Shown here in pieces: positions 1 through 5,883 of a stretch of 12,998 bases of DNA. Within the stretch, counting starts at the first letter, position 1, and each line of letters starts with the position of its first letter. This DNA is from Promethearchaeota archaeon. Lineage in GTDB: Archaea > Asgardarchaeota > Lokiarchaeia > Sigynarchaeales > SOKP01. The position numbers and the translations under genes were made by a program. The stretch spans positions 1 to 12,998 of the forward strand of contig WJIN01000501.1 of assembly GCA_014730295.1 (NCBI GenBank). The letters run 5' to 3'. Below the pieces are notes generated by a model. It did not search any database and was not told the DNA's origin. It worked only from the letters and a program-made list of their open reading frames with translations.

Positions 1-147
1 AATCAAGCAATGCTTATGGAGCTAAAAAAGAATAATGCTTTAATGGATAAATTAATAAAAACTTTGGAAAATAAAGATATGAAAACTAATGTTAAAAATC
101 AAACCGTATCTTTACAGGATTTAGATATGCGATATATTTATACTTAA
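1..147 (+). CDS. C-terminal end of upstream tail gene, probably tape measure (partial)
   Basis: Frame 1 is open from the window edge to a TAA at 145-147 and gives the last 48 residues of a protein that starts outside the window. The visible part is rich in Lys, Asn and Leu, with heptad-like spacing (M-E-L-K-K-N-N-A-L-M-D-K-L-I-K-T-L) that suggests a helical or coiled-coil end, and it finishes D-M-R-Y-I-Y-T. In contractile-tailed phages the gene just before the tube-cap and hub genes is usually the tape measure protein, which sets tail length and is strongly helical. That placement is the only reason for the name; no diagnostic domain lies in the window. The stop is 9 bp before the next start, so the two are probably co-transcribed. 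Confidence 0.6.
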   Translation, partial: NQAMLMELKKNNALMDKLIKTLENKDMKTNVKNQTVSLQDLDMRYIYT

Positions 148-156
148 AGGGACTTT

Positions 157-942
157 ATGGCAGTAAAAACAATTCCAATTCCTCCGGGGCAAGAATTAAA
201 AATCTTATATAAAGAAGATGTTCAAGGGGGTTACCACTCAGCGTTTGTAGGTACTTCTAAACTTTATTTAGAAAATGATATTACTTTAAACTTCAATTCT
301 TCTTTTTCCGCGTTGTTAGATGCTTCCTCTGGGCCTATTGGTGAAATATTAGGTCAGCTAGCAAGTGTTAGCGGGATGCCTATTGCGGGGTTTAAAGAAA
401 TTGGTTATCAAAAATGGGATAATACCGAACCCTTGACCTTGAACCTAACCGCTAAAGTACATTCAGAAGGAAACGCTCGAAATGAAGTATTTGCGCCGAT
501 TTTGCAATTAGTAAAACACACGCTACCCGCTGAGGGGAATATAAAATTAGCACAAGGAGCCATTGACGCAATCGAGGGTGCGCTGGGCATCGAAGTCCCT
601 GGCAGTTTGGGGAAAGGTTTAATTCCGCCGGGACTAAATATTTTCCAGGCTATGCAACTGTCCGGTGGGGCTAATGCGAAGGTTGCCAGGGCTATCCAAA
701 ACGCGGTTACAGGGGTGTTAGCAAACGCTTTTGAATTAGGCCCTGCTAACCGGGGCCGGGTTTTTGCTATTAAAGTTGGAAAGATATTAATTCCTCAACT
801 GAACATTTTAAAAGTAAATCCTACATTTAATCGAGAAGTGGACTCTACACATCTTCCTCTTGCCGCTACGGTTGAATTTGAGTTTGCTAGTGTGTTCACA
901 CCGACTACTAATTACATTCAAAATATATTAAGTCAGTCTTAA
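157..942 (+). CDS. Baseplate hub / tail-tube-cap-like structural protein (gp48/gp54-like)
   Basis: This 261-aa protein lies between the putative tape measure gene and a gp53-like wedge gene, the usual place for the T4 gp48/gp54 type of protein that joins the tail tube to the baseplate hub. The block at residues 87-124 (W-x5-P-L-T-L-N-L, later A-P-I-L-Q-L-V and T-L-P) resembles the 'W..P..l.l.......dv..P...L..l..P' pattern of that family. The C-terminal part (about 200-245) has the matching R-V-x-x-I-K-V-G-K ... L-P-L-A-A-T-V-E-F-E-F pattern. Residues about 125-200 form a Gly/Ala/Pro-rich hydrophobic stretch. An AAAGGGA ribosome binding site lies just upstream of the ATG. Assignment rests on pattern memory and gene order, and the exact T4 counterpart is uncertain. 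Confidence 0.6.
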   Translation: MAVKTIPIPPGQELKILYKEDVQGGYHSAFVGTSKLYLENDITLNFNSSFSALLDASSGPIGEILGQLASVSGMPIAGFKEIGYQKWDNTEPLTLNLTAKVHSEGNARNEVFAPILQLVKHTLPAEGNIKLAQGAIDAIEGALGIEVPGSLGKGLIPPGLNIFQAMQLSGGANAKVARAIQNAVTGVLANAFELGPANRGRVFAIKVGKILIPQLNILKVNPTFNREVDSTHLPLAATVEFEFASVFTPTTNYIQNILSQS

Positions 943-951
943 GGATTAAAA

Positions 952-1284
952 ATGGCAAATAAAACTAAATACGATTTAATGGTAAAATCATCGCAGTTAA
1001 ACCCTTCTTTAAATGACTTTTATCCAGATATTTTATCTTTTAATTTACAAGATTTAAAGTTAACAAGACAACCAAACCCGCATGTTCTTTCTGAAATGGA
1101 TATTAAAAGAATTGACTATTTAATATTGAAATACTATAAAAGTCTTGAGTATCTTAATATTCTACTATGGTTTAACAATGTCGATTACCCCTCAAGGCTT
1201 GAGCCTAACACTATACTATATTTTCCAGATTTGATAGATTTAGAAAACTTTTACCGAAGGAATAAAAAAGTAAATAATGAGTAA
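952..1284 (+). CDS. Baseplate wedge protein, gp53-like with LysM-type domain
   Basis: This 110-aa protein has a C-terminal half (residues 53-100) that fits the LysM-like domain of T4 gp53-type wedge proteins: R-I-D-Y-L-I-L-K-Y-Y, then L-N-I-L-L-W-F-N-N-V, then L-E-P-N-T-I-L-Y-F-P-D-L. In the family these read roughly 'R.D.la..yYg....wwvil..N.i.dp...l..G..l.iP'. The usual glycine before the final strand is replaced here (E-P-N-T). In T4 gp53 helps close wedges around the hub. The start is supported by AAGGA at 941-945, which overlaps the stop of the previous gene. The 3' end overlaps the next gene by 8 bp, so translation is probably coupled. Confidence 0.65.
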   Translation: MANKTKYDLMVKSSQLNPSLNDFYPDILSFNLQDLKLTRQPNPHVLSEMDIKRIDYLILKYYKSLEYLNILLWFNNVDYPSRLEPNTILYFPDLIDLENFYRRNKKVNNE

Positions 1285-2467
1285 TTCATCTATAAACTTA
1301 ATGAATGATAGTTACTTAATTGTAGTTAAGTTAGCTGATTTTGATACCGCACCCTTTACTAATATGAACATCGGCTTTGTTATGCGGGATTCTATTCACC
1401 AAATTTTTCCGGAAGTAAACTTTGCCTATAATGATGCTGGAGGCCTTGCTAAAGAATATGGTGTATTTTCATATGGTATGCCTTTGGAAGTAGGTATTGT
1501 AAGAAATGAAGAAGTAATTAAAAATAGGTATATTGTAAGTAATTATACATCCGAAGGGAATAACACTTACGGAAAAATGGACGGTGCTATTAACATACAC
1601 GCATTACATGAATGGTACAATTTTCAAAACGCTGTATCCGCTTCATATGATAATCGCATATCCGAAATAATTAAAGATCTTGTATCAGATTATTCTTTTA
1701 ATGCCGTAAATATAGACGGTACTTCTAATAGTCAAATTTGGTATAGACCCTTTATTAAAGAAGCCGCTTTTATTAAAGATTGTTTGTTACCCAGCGCGTT
1801 TTCCGAGAAATCTAATAACTCTCCCTTTTTTTGCTGGATAGATAATCTAGGACATTTTAATTTTAGAAGTTTTTTTGAAATGTTTGATCAGTCTCCTGTT
1901 GATACTTTATTCTTATTGGGATCTAGCTTTATGATACCTAATTCAATAATTAAAATTTTTCCATATACTACCGACTGTAAGAAATACGCCTATTTACAAA
2001 AAAGAAAAATTTTCTATATTGATGAAGATACAGGGGATTTGGTTGAAGAAGAGGATTCTTTAAAAGATTATCCAAAAAATATAAAAGGAAAAGTGCCTCT
2101 CTATAAAACAAATGATAATTTAAATACCCAATCTATTTTATTTCTTGGAGAAGAAAATAAAATTAAAAGTGATAAAGAAAATCAAGATGGAATTAAATTT
2201 AATTCTATTCGAAATGGACTTTTTTTAGAAAGAATTATGCTTACTACTTTAGGAAATTTAAATCTAAGGGCGGGGCAGACCGTAAATTTAGAAATTAATT
2301 CAAGTAAAGATGATGACGCACAATTTAAAAATGATTATTTTTCAGGTAAGTGGTTAATTGAAGAGAGTAAGTTTATTTGGGACACAAAACAAGCACATTC
2401 CGAAATAGTATGCGCTCGGCAAAAATCGGAAGTAGTTTCAGATTATTTAGCAAAAAAAACACTATGA
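1277..2467 (+). CDS. Baseplate central hub protein, gp27-like
   Basis: This 396-aa protein lies directly before the gp5-like spike gene, the place of the central hub (T4 gp27 / P2 gpD type) that forms a trimeric adaptor between tail tube and spike. The C-terminus has the hub signature: G-N-L-N-L-R-A-G-Q-T-V-N-L-E-I (about 326-340) followed by S-G-K-W-L-I-E-E-S (356-364), and ends with I-V-C-A-R-Q. This resembles 'Gn..l..Gd.v.l ... sG.y.i......i.......l...R' in hub proteins. No lysozyme or peptidase motif was seen. The start is the weaker point: the nearest ribosome-binding sequence (AAGGA, 1257-1261) is 15 bp away, so translation probably depends on the 8-bp overlap with the upstream gene. 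The stop is 4 bp before the spike gene. Confidence 0.65.
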   Translation: MSNSSINLMNDSYLIVVKLADFDTAPFTNMNIGFVMRDSIHQIFPEVNFAYNDAGGLAKEYGVFSYGMPLEVGIVRNEEVIKNRYIVSNYTSEGNNTYGKMDGAINIHALHEWYNFQNAVSASYDNRISEIIKDLVSDYSFNAVNIDGTSNSQIWYRPFIKEAAFIKDCLLPSAFSEKSNNSPFFCWIDNLGHFNFRSFFEMFDQSPVDTLFLLGSSFMIPNSIIKIFPYTTDCKKYAYLQKRKIFYIDEDTGDLVEEEDSLKDYPKNIKGKVPLYKTNDNLNTQSILFLGEENKIKSDKENQDGIKFNSIRNGLFLERIMLTTLGNLNLRAGQTVNLEINSSKDDDAQFKNDYFSGKWLIEESKFIWDTKQAHSEIVCARQKSEVVSDYLAKKTL

Positions 2468-2471
2468 TGGT

Positions 2472-3158
2472 ATGGAAGACCTACAGTTAAAAATCGGCAC
2501 AGTTATATCAAACGATGATTCGGATAGAAAAGGCCGGATTCAAGTGAAAATCATTCCGGAATTAAAAGACATTAAAGACGCCGACGCTCCTTGGGCAAAA
2601 CCGTTCACTACGAAACAAGATAAGACCGGAAACACACTAAAAAAAGATTATTTTCCTAAAGGTTCTTTGATCCGGGTTTTAGTTAGCAAAGATTGGCAAA
2701 GTTTTTACTATTTAGATAATCTTTTTTTACAGGGCCTTTTTAACTTTGACACGGCAGCGTCTTTGTTAGATGGAGTTAGCCCTATAAGTTATGATTACGT
2801 TACTTTAGAGTTTAAATTATATGAGAATGGTAACTTATGGTTTAATGACAACGCTAATGGAACTACAGGAATTATACATAATACAGGAAAGTATGTTGTG
2901 TTGGATGCGGATGGAAATATATGCCTTTCCTCCGATGAAGACAATGCCGTAAGATACTCTAAACTAGAAGAAGCCTTTAATACATTAAAAGATGATTTAA
3001 ACTCTTTTATAAATACATACAATAATCATACCCATATTCTCAGTGGTGTTGCCGGACCATACCCCCTATCAGGGTCGGCTACACCATCGACTTCTTCTGG
3101 AAGCCCTTCATCTGCCGATATAAGCGGCGCTAAAGTAGAAGATATAAAAATTAGTTAA
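2472..3158 (+). CDS. Baseplate spike protein, gp5/gpV-like with N-terminal OB domain and H-x-H tip
   Basis: This 228-aa protein begins L-K-I-G-T-V-I-S-N-D-D-S-D-R-K-G-R-I-Q-V (residues 6-25), the first strands of the OB-fold domain of membrane-piercing spikes (T4 gp5, P2 gpV, VgrG). The domain runs to about residue 90. A short beta-rich middle follows (L-W-F-N-D, Y-V-V-L-D-A-D-G-N-I), then a helical stretch, and a tail starting N-N-H-T-H (H186, H188) that is rich in Gly, Ser and Pro. The H-x-H motif in a Gly/Pro/Ser-rich end is known from spike tips, where histidines bind a metal ion. No lysozyme domain is present, unlike T4 gp5. There is no clear ribosome binding site, so coupling to the hub gene 4 bp upstream is likely. 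It is the last structural gene before the cargo cassette. Confidence 0.75.
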   Translation: MEDLQLKIGTVISNDDSDRKGRIQVKIIPELKDIKDADAPWAKPFTTKQDKTGNTLKKDYFPKGSLIRVLVSKDWQSFYYLDNLFLQGLFNFDTAASLLDGVSPISYDYVTLEFKLYENGNLWFNDNANGTTGIIHNTGKYVVLDADGNICLSSDEDNAVRYSKLEEAFNTLKDDLNSFINTYNNHTHILSGVAGPYPLSGSATPSTSSGSPSSADISGAKVEDIKIS

Positions 3159-3166
3159 AAAAACAC

Positions 3167-3195
3167 TTAGCAGAACTCCGATTGTGTAGTATACT
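3167..3195 (+). promoter_or_regulatory. Putative sigma70-like promoter of the cargo cassette
   Basis: TTAGCA (3167-3172) and TATACT (3190-3195) are separated by 17 bp, matching 4/6 and 5/6 bases of the sigma70 consensus. They lie in the 60-bp gap after the spike gene and 24 bp before the lipoprotein ATG. Such a gap is unusual in this compact module. The same TATACT box recurs before the fibre gene. This is inference from sequence only. Confidence 0.45.
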
Positions 3196-3205
3196 TAAAA
3201 TATAA

Positions 3206-3215
3206 GGGGGGAGGA
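3206..3215 (+). promoter_or_regulatory. Very strong Shine-Dalgarno of the lipoprotein gene
   Basis: The purine run GGGGGGAGGA ends 3 bp before the ATG at 3219. It is longer and more G-rich than the ribosome binding sites of the neighbouring tail genes, several of which have almost none. This fixes the start and suggests the lipoprotein is translated independently and strongly. Confidence 0.7.
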
Positions 3216-3218
3216 TCC

Positions 3219-3692
3219 ATGAAAAATATAATTTTTTTGATTTTAATAAGTTTAATCTTCCAGTCTTGTTATCTGGGATTTTTACCGACTAACAAGTTTT
3301 CTTTGGATCAAGACATTAATTTTGAATCAATTGAGTATGATTGGGAATATTTGCCTAGGGATGTTGATAATGTTGTTTTGTTTTTGCATACTAAGACAGT
3401 AGATAGTATTGAATATGAGTATGAGGGTGCAGATTATTGGCAATCGCCAGAAGAATCATATTATTTAGGAGCTGGTGATTGTGAAGACATGTGCATATAT
3501 TTTGCATATTTGTATTATATGCTAACTGGTGATGATTCTGTGCAACTTGTGTTGTGGAAGACCACTAATTTATTCATGTTGCACATGACAGTGTATTTTC
3601 CTGGATGGGATAGATATGTGTTTTTGTCTGGTAATGAAACTGAGATAGAGAATAAGTATGGATTTTGGGATATTTTTAGGAGGAAAGAATGA
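3219..3692 (+). CDS. Lipoprotein with transglutaminase/cysteine-protease-like catalytic pattern
   Basis: The protein has 157 aa. Residues 1-17 form a lipoprotein signal: M-K-N, a hydrophobic core, and lipobox L-I-F-Q-S-C with C17 as the predicted lipidated residue. The mature part carries D-Y-W-Q-S-P-E-E (72-79) and A-G-D-C-E-D (85-90), then M-L-H-M-T (120-124) and G-W-D-R-Y (129-133). The order Cys88, His122, Asp131 with the preceding Trp motif fits the papain-like bacterial transglutaminase-like cysteine peptidase (BTLCP/LapG-type) fold, in a small version. It would act on the outer face of the host membrane or in the periplasm; its substrate is unknown. Codon use is T- and G-rich (GTT, TTG, TGT, GAG) compared with A-rich neighbours, suggesting a separate origin. 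It overlaps the methyltransferase start by 4 bp (ATGA). Roles such as surface remodelling or superinfection exclusion are speculation. Confidence 0.7.
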   Translation: MKNIIFLILISLIFQSCYLGFLPTNKFSLDQDINFESIEYDWEYLPRDVDNVVLFLHTKTVDSIEYEYEGADYWQSPEESYYLGAGDCEDMCIYFAYLYYMLTGDDSVQLVLWKTTNLFMLHMTVYFPGWDRYVFLSGNETEIENKYGFWDIFRRKE

Positions 3693-5239
3693 AAGAATAT
3701 TATCCTACACCTGAGGACTTAATCCGGAAGATGTGCAAAAAAATAGACTGGTCAAGTATCAAATACATACTTGAACCAAGCGCCGGCAAAGGCGGCATTT
3801 TGGATTATATCAAGGAAAGCAAAGAAAAGTACAGTTTTAAGTTTTCTTGTATTGAGGTTGAACCTGAATTTCAGGCGATTCTTCGGGACAAGAAATATAA
3901 TGTGATTGATAGTGATTTCTTGTCGTATCAAGGTGCGGATGCACATGATTTAATAATCATGAACCCGCCTTTTTCTAATGGGGATCAGCATTTATTTAAG
4001 GCAATCAATATGATGTTTTCCGGACAAATTGTTTGCTTATTGAATGCCGAAACATTGCGGAATCCGTACTCCAACCTACGAAAAGAATTAGTTAAAAAAT
4101 TGATTGAGCTTGATGCTGAGATTGAATACATCGAAAATGCTTTTGTTGATGCGGAAAGAAAAACCGTTGTAGAAGTGGCTTTGGTGTATATCAATATGAT
4201 TAAACCAATAAGCGATTTATTTTCTGATTGTAAAAAAGGGGAAGAAGTCAATCCGGAATTAGAAGAAAAAAACGAAGTAGCACACAAAGATCAAGTTGAA
4301 TATTTAGTATCTTCGTTTAATCATACTATCAAGCTAGGGATTGAACAAATCAAAAGTTATTTTTCAAATTGGAATCGATTATCACCGTACCTAAAATTAG
4401 TGCATGTAGATAATGATGCAAAATATCAAAAATCGGGTGAGATTGAATTAAAAATAGCGGCTAATGAATTTGTGGATTCTGTCCGTAGAAGTTATTGGAA
4501 GAGGATATTAGAAATTAAAAAAGTACGTGATAGAATGACTCAAGAAAAAATAAATGAGTTTCACGCTAAATTAAATGCTTATTCCAGTCTAGATTTTACT
4601 GAATCGAATATTCGTCAATTCATGCTAAATATTATTCAGGAATATGGAAATACTTTAGAAAAAGCGGTAGAAGAAATATTTGACAAAATGACATTAAAGC
4701 ATTCTTGGTATAAGGAAACAGATAAAAATATTTTACACTTCAATGGATGGAAAACGAACAAGGCATTTTATGTTAATTCTAAAGTGATTTTGCCAATGGC
4801 AGGAGGTTACGGTGGGGGCTTCATTGACGATTGGTCAGGGAATTGGCTTGTTGGATATAATGTTATTGGGCAATTGCATGATATTGATGTTGTTATGAAC
4901 TATTTTTCAGGGTTTGGCTCTTACAAGTCTATCGTGGAAGCTTTAGAAGAAGCTTTTGCAAAAGGTGGGTCTAAGAATATCGAAAGTTCATTTTTTATTA
5001 TTTCAGTCTACAAAAAGGGGACAATTCATTTAACTTTTCGGGATGAAGGGATCAGGCGAAGATTTAATATTATGGCTTGTAAAGGCAAAAAATGGCTTCC
5101 CGAAGACTATGGAACTAAAGCCTATAAAGATATGACTACGGAAGAAAAAGACGTAGTGGAATCATTTGAGGGCAAGGAAAACTATAATAAGGGATTAAAT
5201 CAAATTGGCTTTGCTAAAAACCAATTACTTTTAAATTAA
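3689..5239 (+). CDS. DNA N6-adenine methyltransferase with C-terminal DUF4942-like domain
   Basis: The protein has 516 aa. The N-terminus starts E-Y-Y-P-T-P and carries SAM-binding motif I as L-E-P-S-A-G-K-G-G (28-36), an acidic strand end (I-E-V-E, 55-58), and catalytic motif IV as M-N-P-P-F (91-95), the N-P-P-F type typical of adenine-N6 methyltransferases. The catalytic core appears to end near residue 170. A helical linker (about 200-340) leads to F-N-G-W-K-T-N-K-A-F (351-360), a Gly-rich stretch (371-377) and a region ending K-G-K-K-W-L-P (465-471). This resembles the DUF4942 domain found on many phage and mobile-element methyltransferases. AGGAGG at 3678-3683 supports the start, and ATGA overlap couples it to the lipoprotein gene. 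No restriction endonuclease is adjacent, so self-protection of phage DNA is more likely than a restriction-modification system. Target sequence is unknown. Confidence 0.8.
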   Translation: MKEYYPTPEDLIRKMCKKIDWSSIKYILEPSAGKGGILDYIKESKEKYSFKFSCIEVEPEFQAILRDKKYNVIDSDFLSYQGADAHDLIIMNPPFSNGDQHLFKAINMMFSGQIVCLLNAETLRNPYSNLRKELVKKLIELDAEIEYIENAFVDAERKTVVEVALVYINMIKPISDLFSDCKKGEEVNPELEEKNEVAHKDQVEYLVSSFNHTIKLGIEQIKSYFSNWNRLSPYLKLVHVDNDAKYQKSGEIELKIAANEFVDSVRRSYWKRILEIKKVRDRMTQEKINEFHAKLNAYSSLDFTESNIRQFMLNIIQEYGNTLEKAVEEIFDKMTLKHSWYKETDKNILHFNGWKTNKAFYVNSKVILPMAGGYGGGFIDDWSGNWLVGYNVIGQLHDIDVVMNYFSGFGSYKSIVEALEEAFAKGGSKNIESSFFIISVYKKGTIHLTFRDEGIRRRFNIMACKGKKWLPEDYGTKAYKDMTTEEKDVVESFEGKENYNKGLNQIGFAKNQLLLN

Positions 5240-5254
5240 AATGGAGGATAATCT

Positions 5255-5431
5255 ATGCGGAAAGTAGAAGAAATAATTAAAAAATTAAAAGAATATAATT
5301 CTTGGCGAAGGGGAGAAGATGATACCCTTGAAATGCCTAATCCTACAGAAATAGGTAAAATCATCGATGAAGTAATCTCGATATTAAAGAAAAACACTAT
5401 TGCCGGAGAAAGTAAAGAATGTTCGAAATAA
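5255..5431 (+). CDS. Conserved small phage protein (N-x-W-R-R-G ... P-x-P-x-E-I-G type)
   Basis: A 58-aa ORF starts at ATG 5255, with GGAGGA at 5243-5248 six bases upstream, and stops at TAA 5429-5431. It reads M-R-K-V-E-E-I-I-K-K-L-K-E-Y-N-S-W-R-R-G, then E-M-P-N-P-T-E-I-G-K-I-I-D-E-V-I-S-I-L-K-K. This matches a small protein that I recall as widespread in phage genomes, with the pattern 'L...N.WRRG......P.P.eiG..id.ai..L'. Its function is not known to me. It is predicted to be soluble and mainly helical, with a short turn around the Trp-Arg-Arg motif. It lies between the methyltransferase and a small membrane protein gene, and its 3' end overlaps the next gene by 13 bp. Confidence 0.8.
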   Translation: MRKVEEIIKKLKEYNSWRRGEDDTLEMPNPTEIGKIIDEVISILKKNTIAGESKECSK

Positions 5432-5577
5432 TGCTTATTTTACTATCTTTATTATTGGGGTTGGCTTTAATACTAGCTGTTTTAAACTTAAATAAATCTG
5501 AAAAAGAATGGAAAGAAAAATATGGAAAATTTGAAGGGGAGGAAGATGGAGCTAAAATACGAAAGAGTTTCTTTTGA
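5419..5577 (+). CDS. Small single-span membrane protein
   Basis: This 52-aa ORF (ATG 5419, TGA 5575-5577) starts inside the end of the 58-aa gene and ends inside the start of the next. A GGAGA sequence at 5405-5409 lies nine bases upstream. Residues about 4-23 (M-L-I-L-L-S-L-L-L-G-L-A-L-I-L-A-V-L) form one clear transmembrane helix. A charged tail follows (K-S-E-K-E-W-K-E-K-Y-G-K-F-E-G-E-E-D). Phages use such proteins as holins, inner-membrane spanins or membrane anchors for exclusion factors. The short charged tail does not identify which, and no endolysin is visible nearby. It sits in the same cassette as a secreted lipoprotein, so a joint envelope role is possible but unproven. Confidence 0.6.
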   Translation: MFEIMLILLSLLLGLALILAVLNLNKSEKEWKEKYGKFEGEEDGAKIRKSFF

Positions 5578-5809
5578 AAAACTTTTATTTGAGGGGGATA
5601 TCACTTTAAAAAAAATTGCGGACCGGCGATACAAAATAACCTTAAAAAAAATAAACAAAATTCCTAATTTTAATAATTTAAAACTAAGAAGGATTACCTT
5701 CCACAAAGAAAGTAAAAAAGATATTATTTTTGATTACTGCTTCATTTATCATAAAATAGAAAACGAAAATATTACTAGAATTTATTTTAAACAATACGTG
5801 CCGGATTAA
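5546..5809 (+). CDS. Hypothetical 87-aa basic protein
   Basis: I do not recognise this protein. The reading frame is also open from an ATG at 5522, but ATG 5546 is preferred because GGGGAGG (5536-5542) lies directly before it; the upstream ATG has no ribosome binding site. The sequence is Lys- and Ile-rich, with a beta-like pattern: Y-K-I-T-L-K-K-I, L-R-R-I-T-F, I-I-F-D-Y-C-F-I-Y, I-T-R-I-Y-F. It has no signal peptide or membrane span, so it is probably a small cytoplasmic beta-rich protein. It overlaps the membrane-protein gene by 32 bp and is the last gene before the terminator at 5815, which marks it as the end of the cargo operon. Strong A-richness (many AAA and ATA codons) fits the cassette's downstream half but not the lipoprotein gene. 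Confidence 0.6.
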   Translation: MELKYERVSFEKLLFEGDITLKKIADRRYKITLKKINKIPNFNNLKLRRITFHKESKKDIIFDYCFIYHKIENENITRIYFKQYVPD

Positions 5810-5814
5810 CTTTG

Positions 5815-5844
5815 GGCTTGACTTTTTAGTCAAGCCTTTTTTTT
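5815..5844 (+). terminator. Intrinsic (rho-independent) terminator of the cargo cassette
   Basis: A perfect 9-bp stem, GGCTTGACT (5815-5823) and AGTCAAGCC (5828-5836), has a 4-base T loop and is followed by eight T residues (5837-5844). It starts 5 bp after the stop of the 87-aa gene. It is the only convincing intrinsic terminator I see in the window. Confidence 0.92.
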
Positions 5845-5847
5845 AAC

Positions 5848-5853
5848 TATAAT
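5848..5853 (+). promoter_or_regulatory. Putative -10 box (TATAAT) after the terminator
   Basis: A perfect TATAAT lies 3 bp after the terminator T-tract and 30 bp before the ATG of the 184-aa gene. A TTGACT exists at 5818-5823, but it is 24 bp away and inside the terminator stem, so it is not a normal -35. The box could restart transcription of the right-hand baseplate genes, using a weak -35 or a phage-specific factor. Confidence 0.4.
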
Positions 5854-5883
5854 AGTAACAAATAAACTCTCCAAGGGGAAGAT

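Noticed and set aside
3985..4287. Antisense 100-aa ORF within the methyltransferase gene
   Set aside because: The sense frame has clear catalytic motifs; the antisense product is Ser/Asn/Ile-rich with no recognisable domain or start signal.
3219..5239. Restriction-modification system
   Set aside because: Only a methyltransferase is present; none of the neighbouring ORFs shows a nuclease motif, and the partner gene encodes an exported lipoprotein.
5818..5853. TTGACT ... TATAAT read as a sigma70 promoter
   Set aside because: The spacing is 24 bp, well outside 15-19 bp, and TTGACT is one arm of the terminator stem. Only the -10 box was kept, at low confidence.
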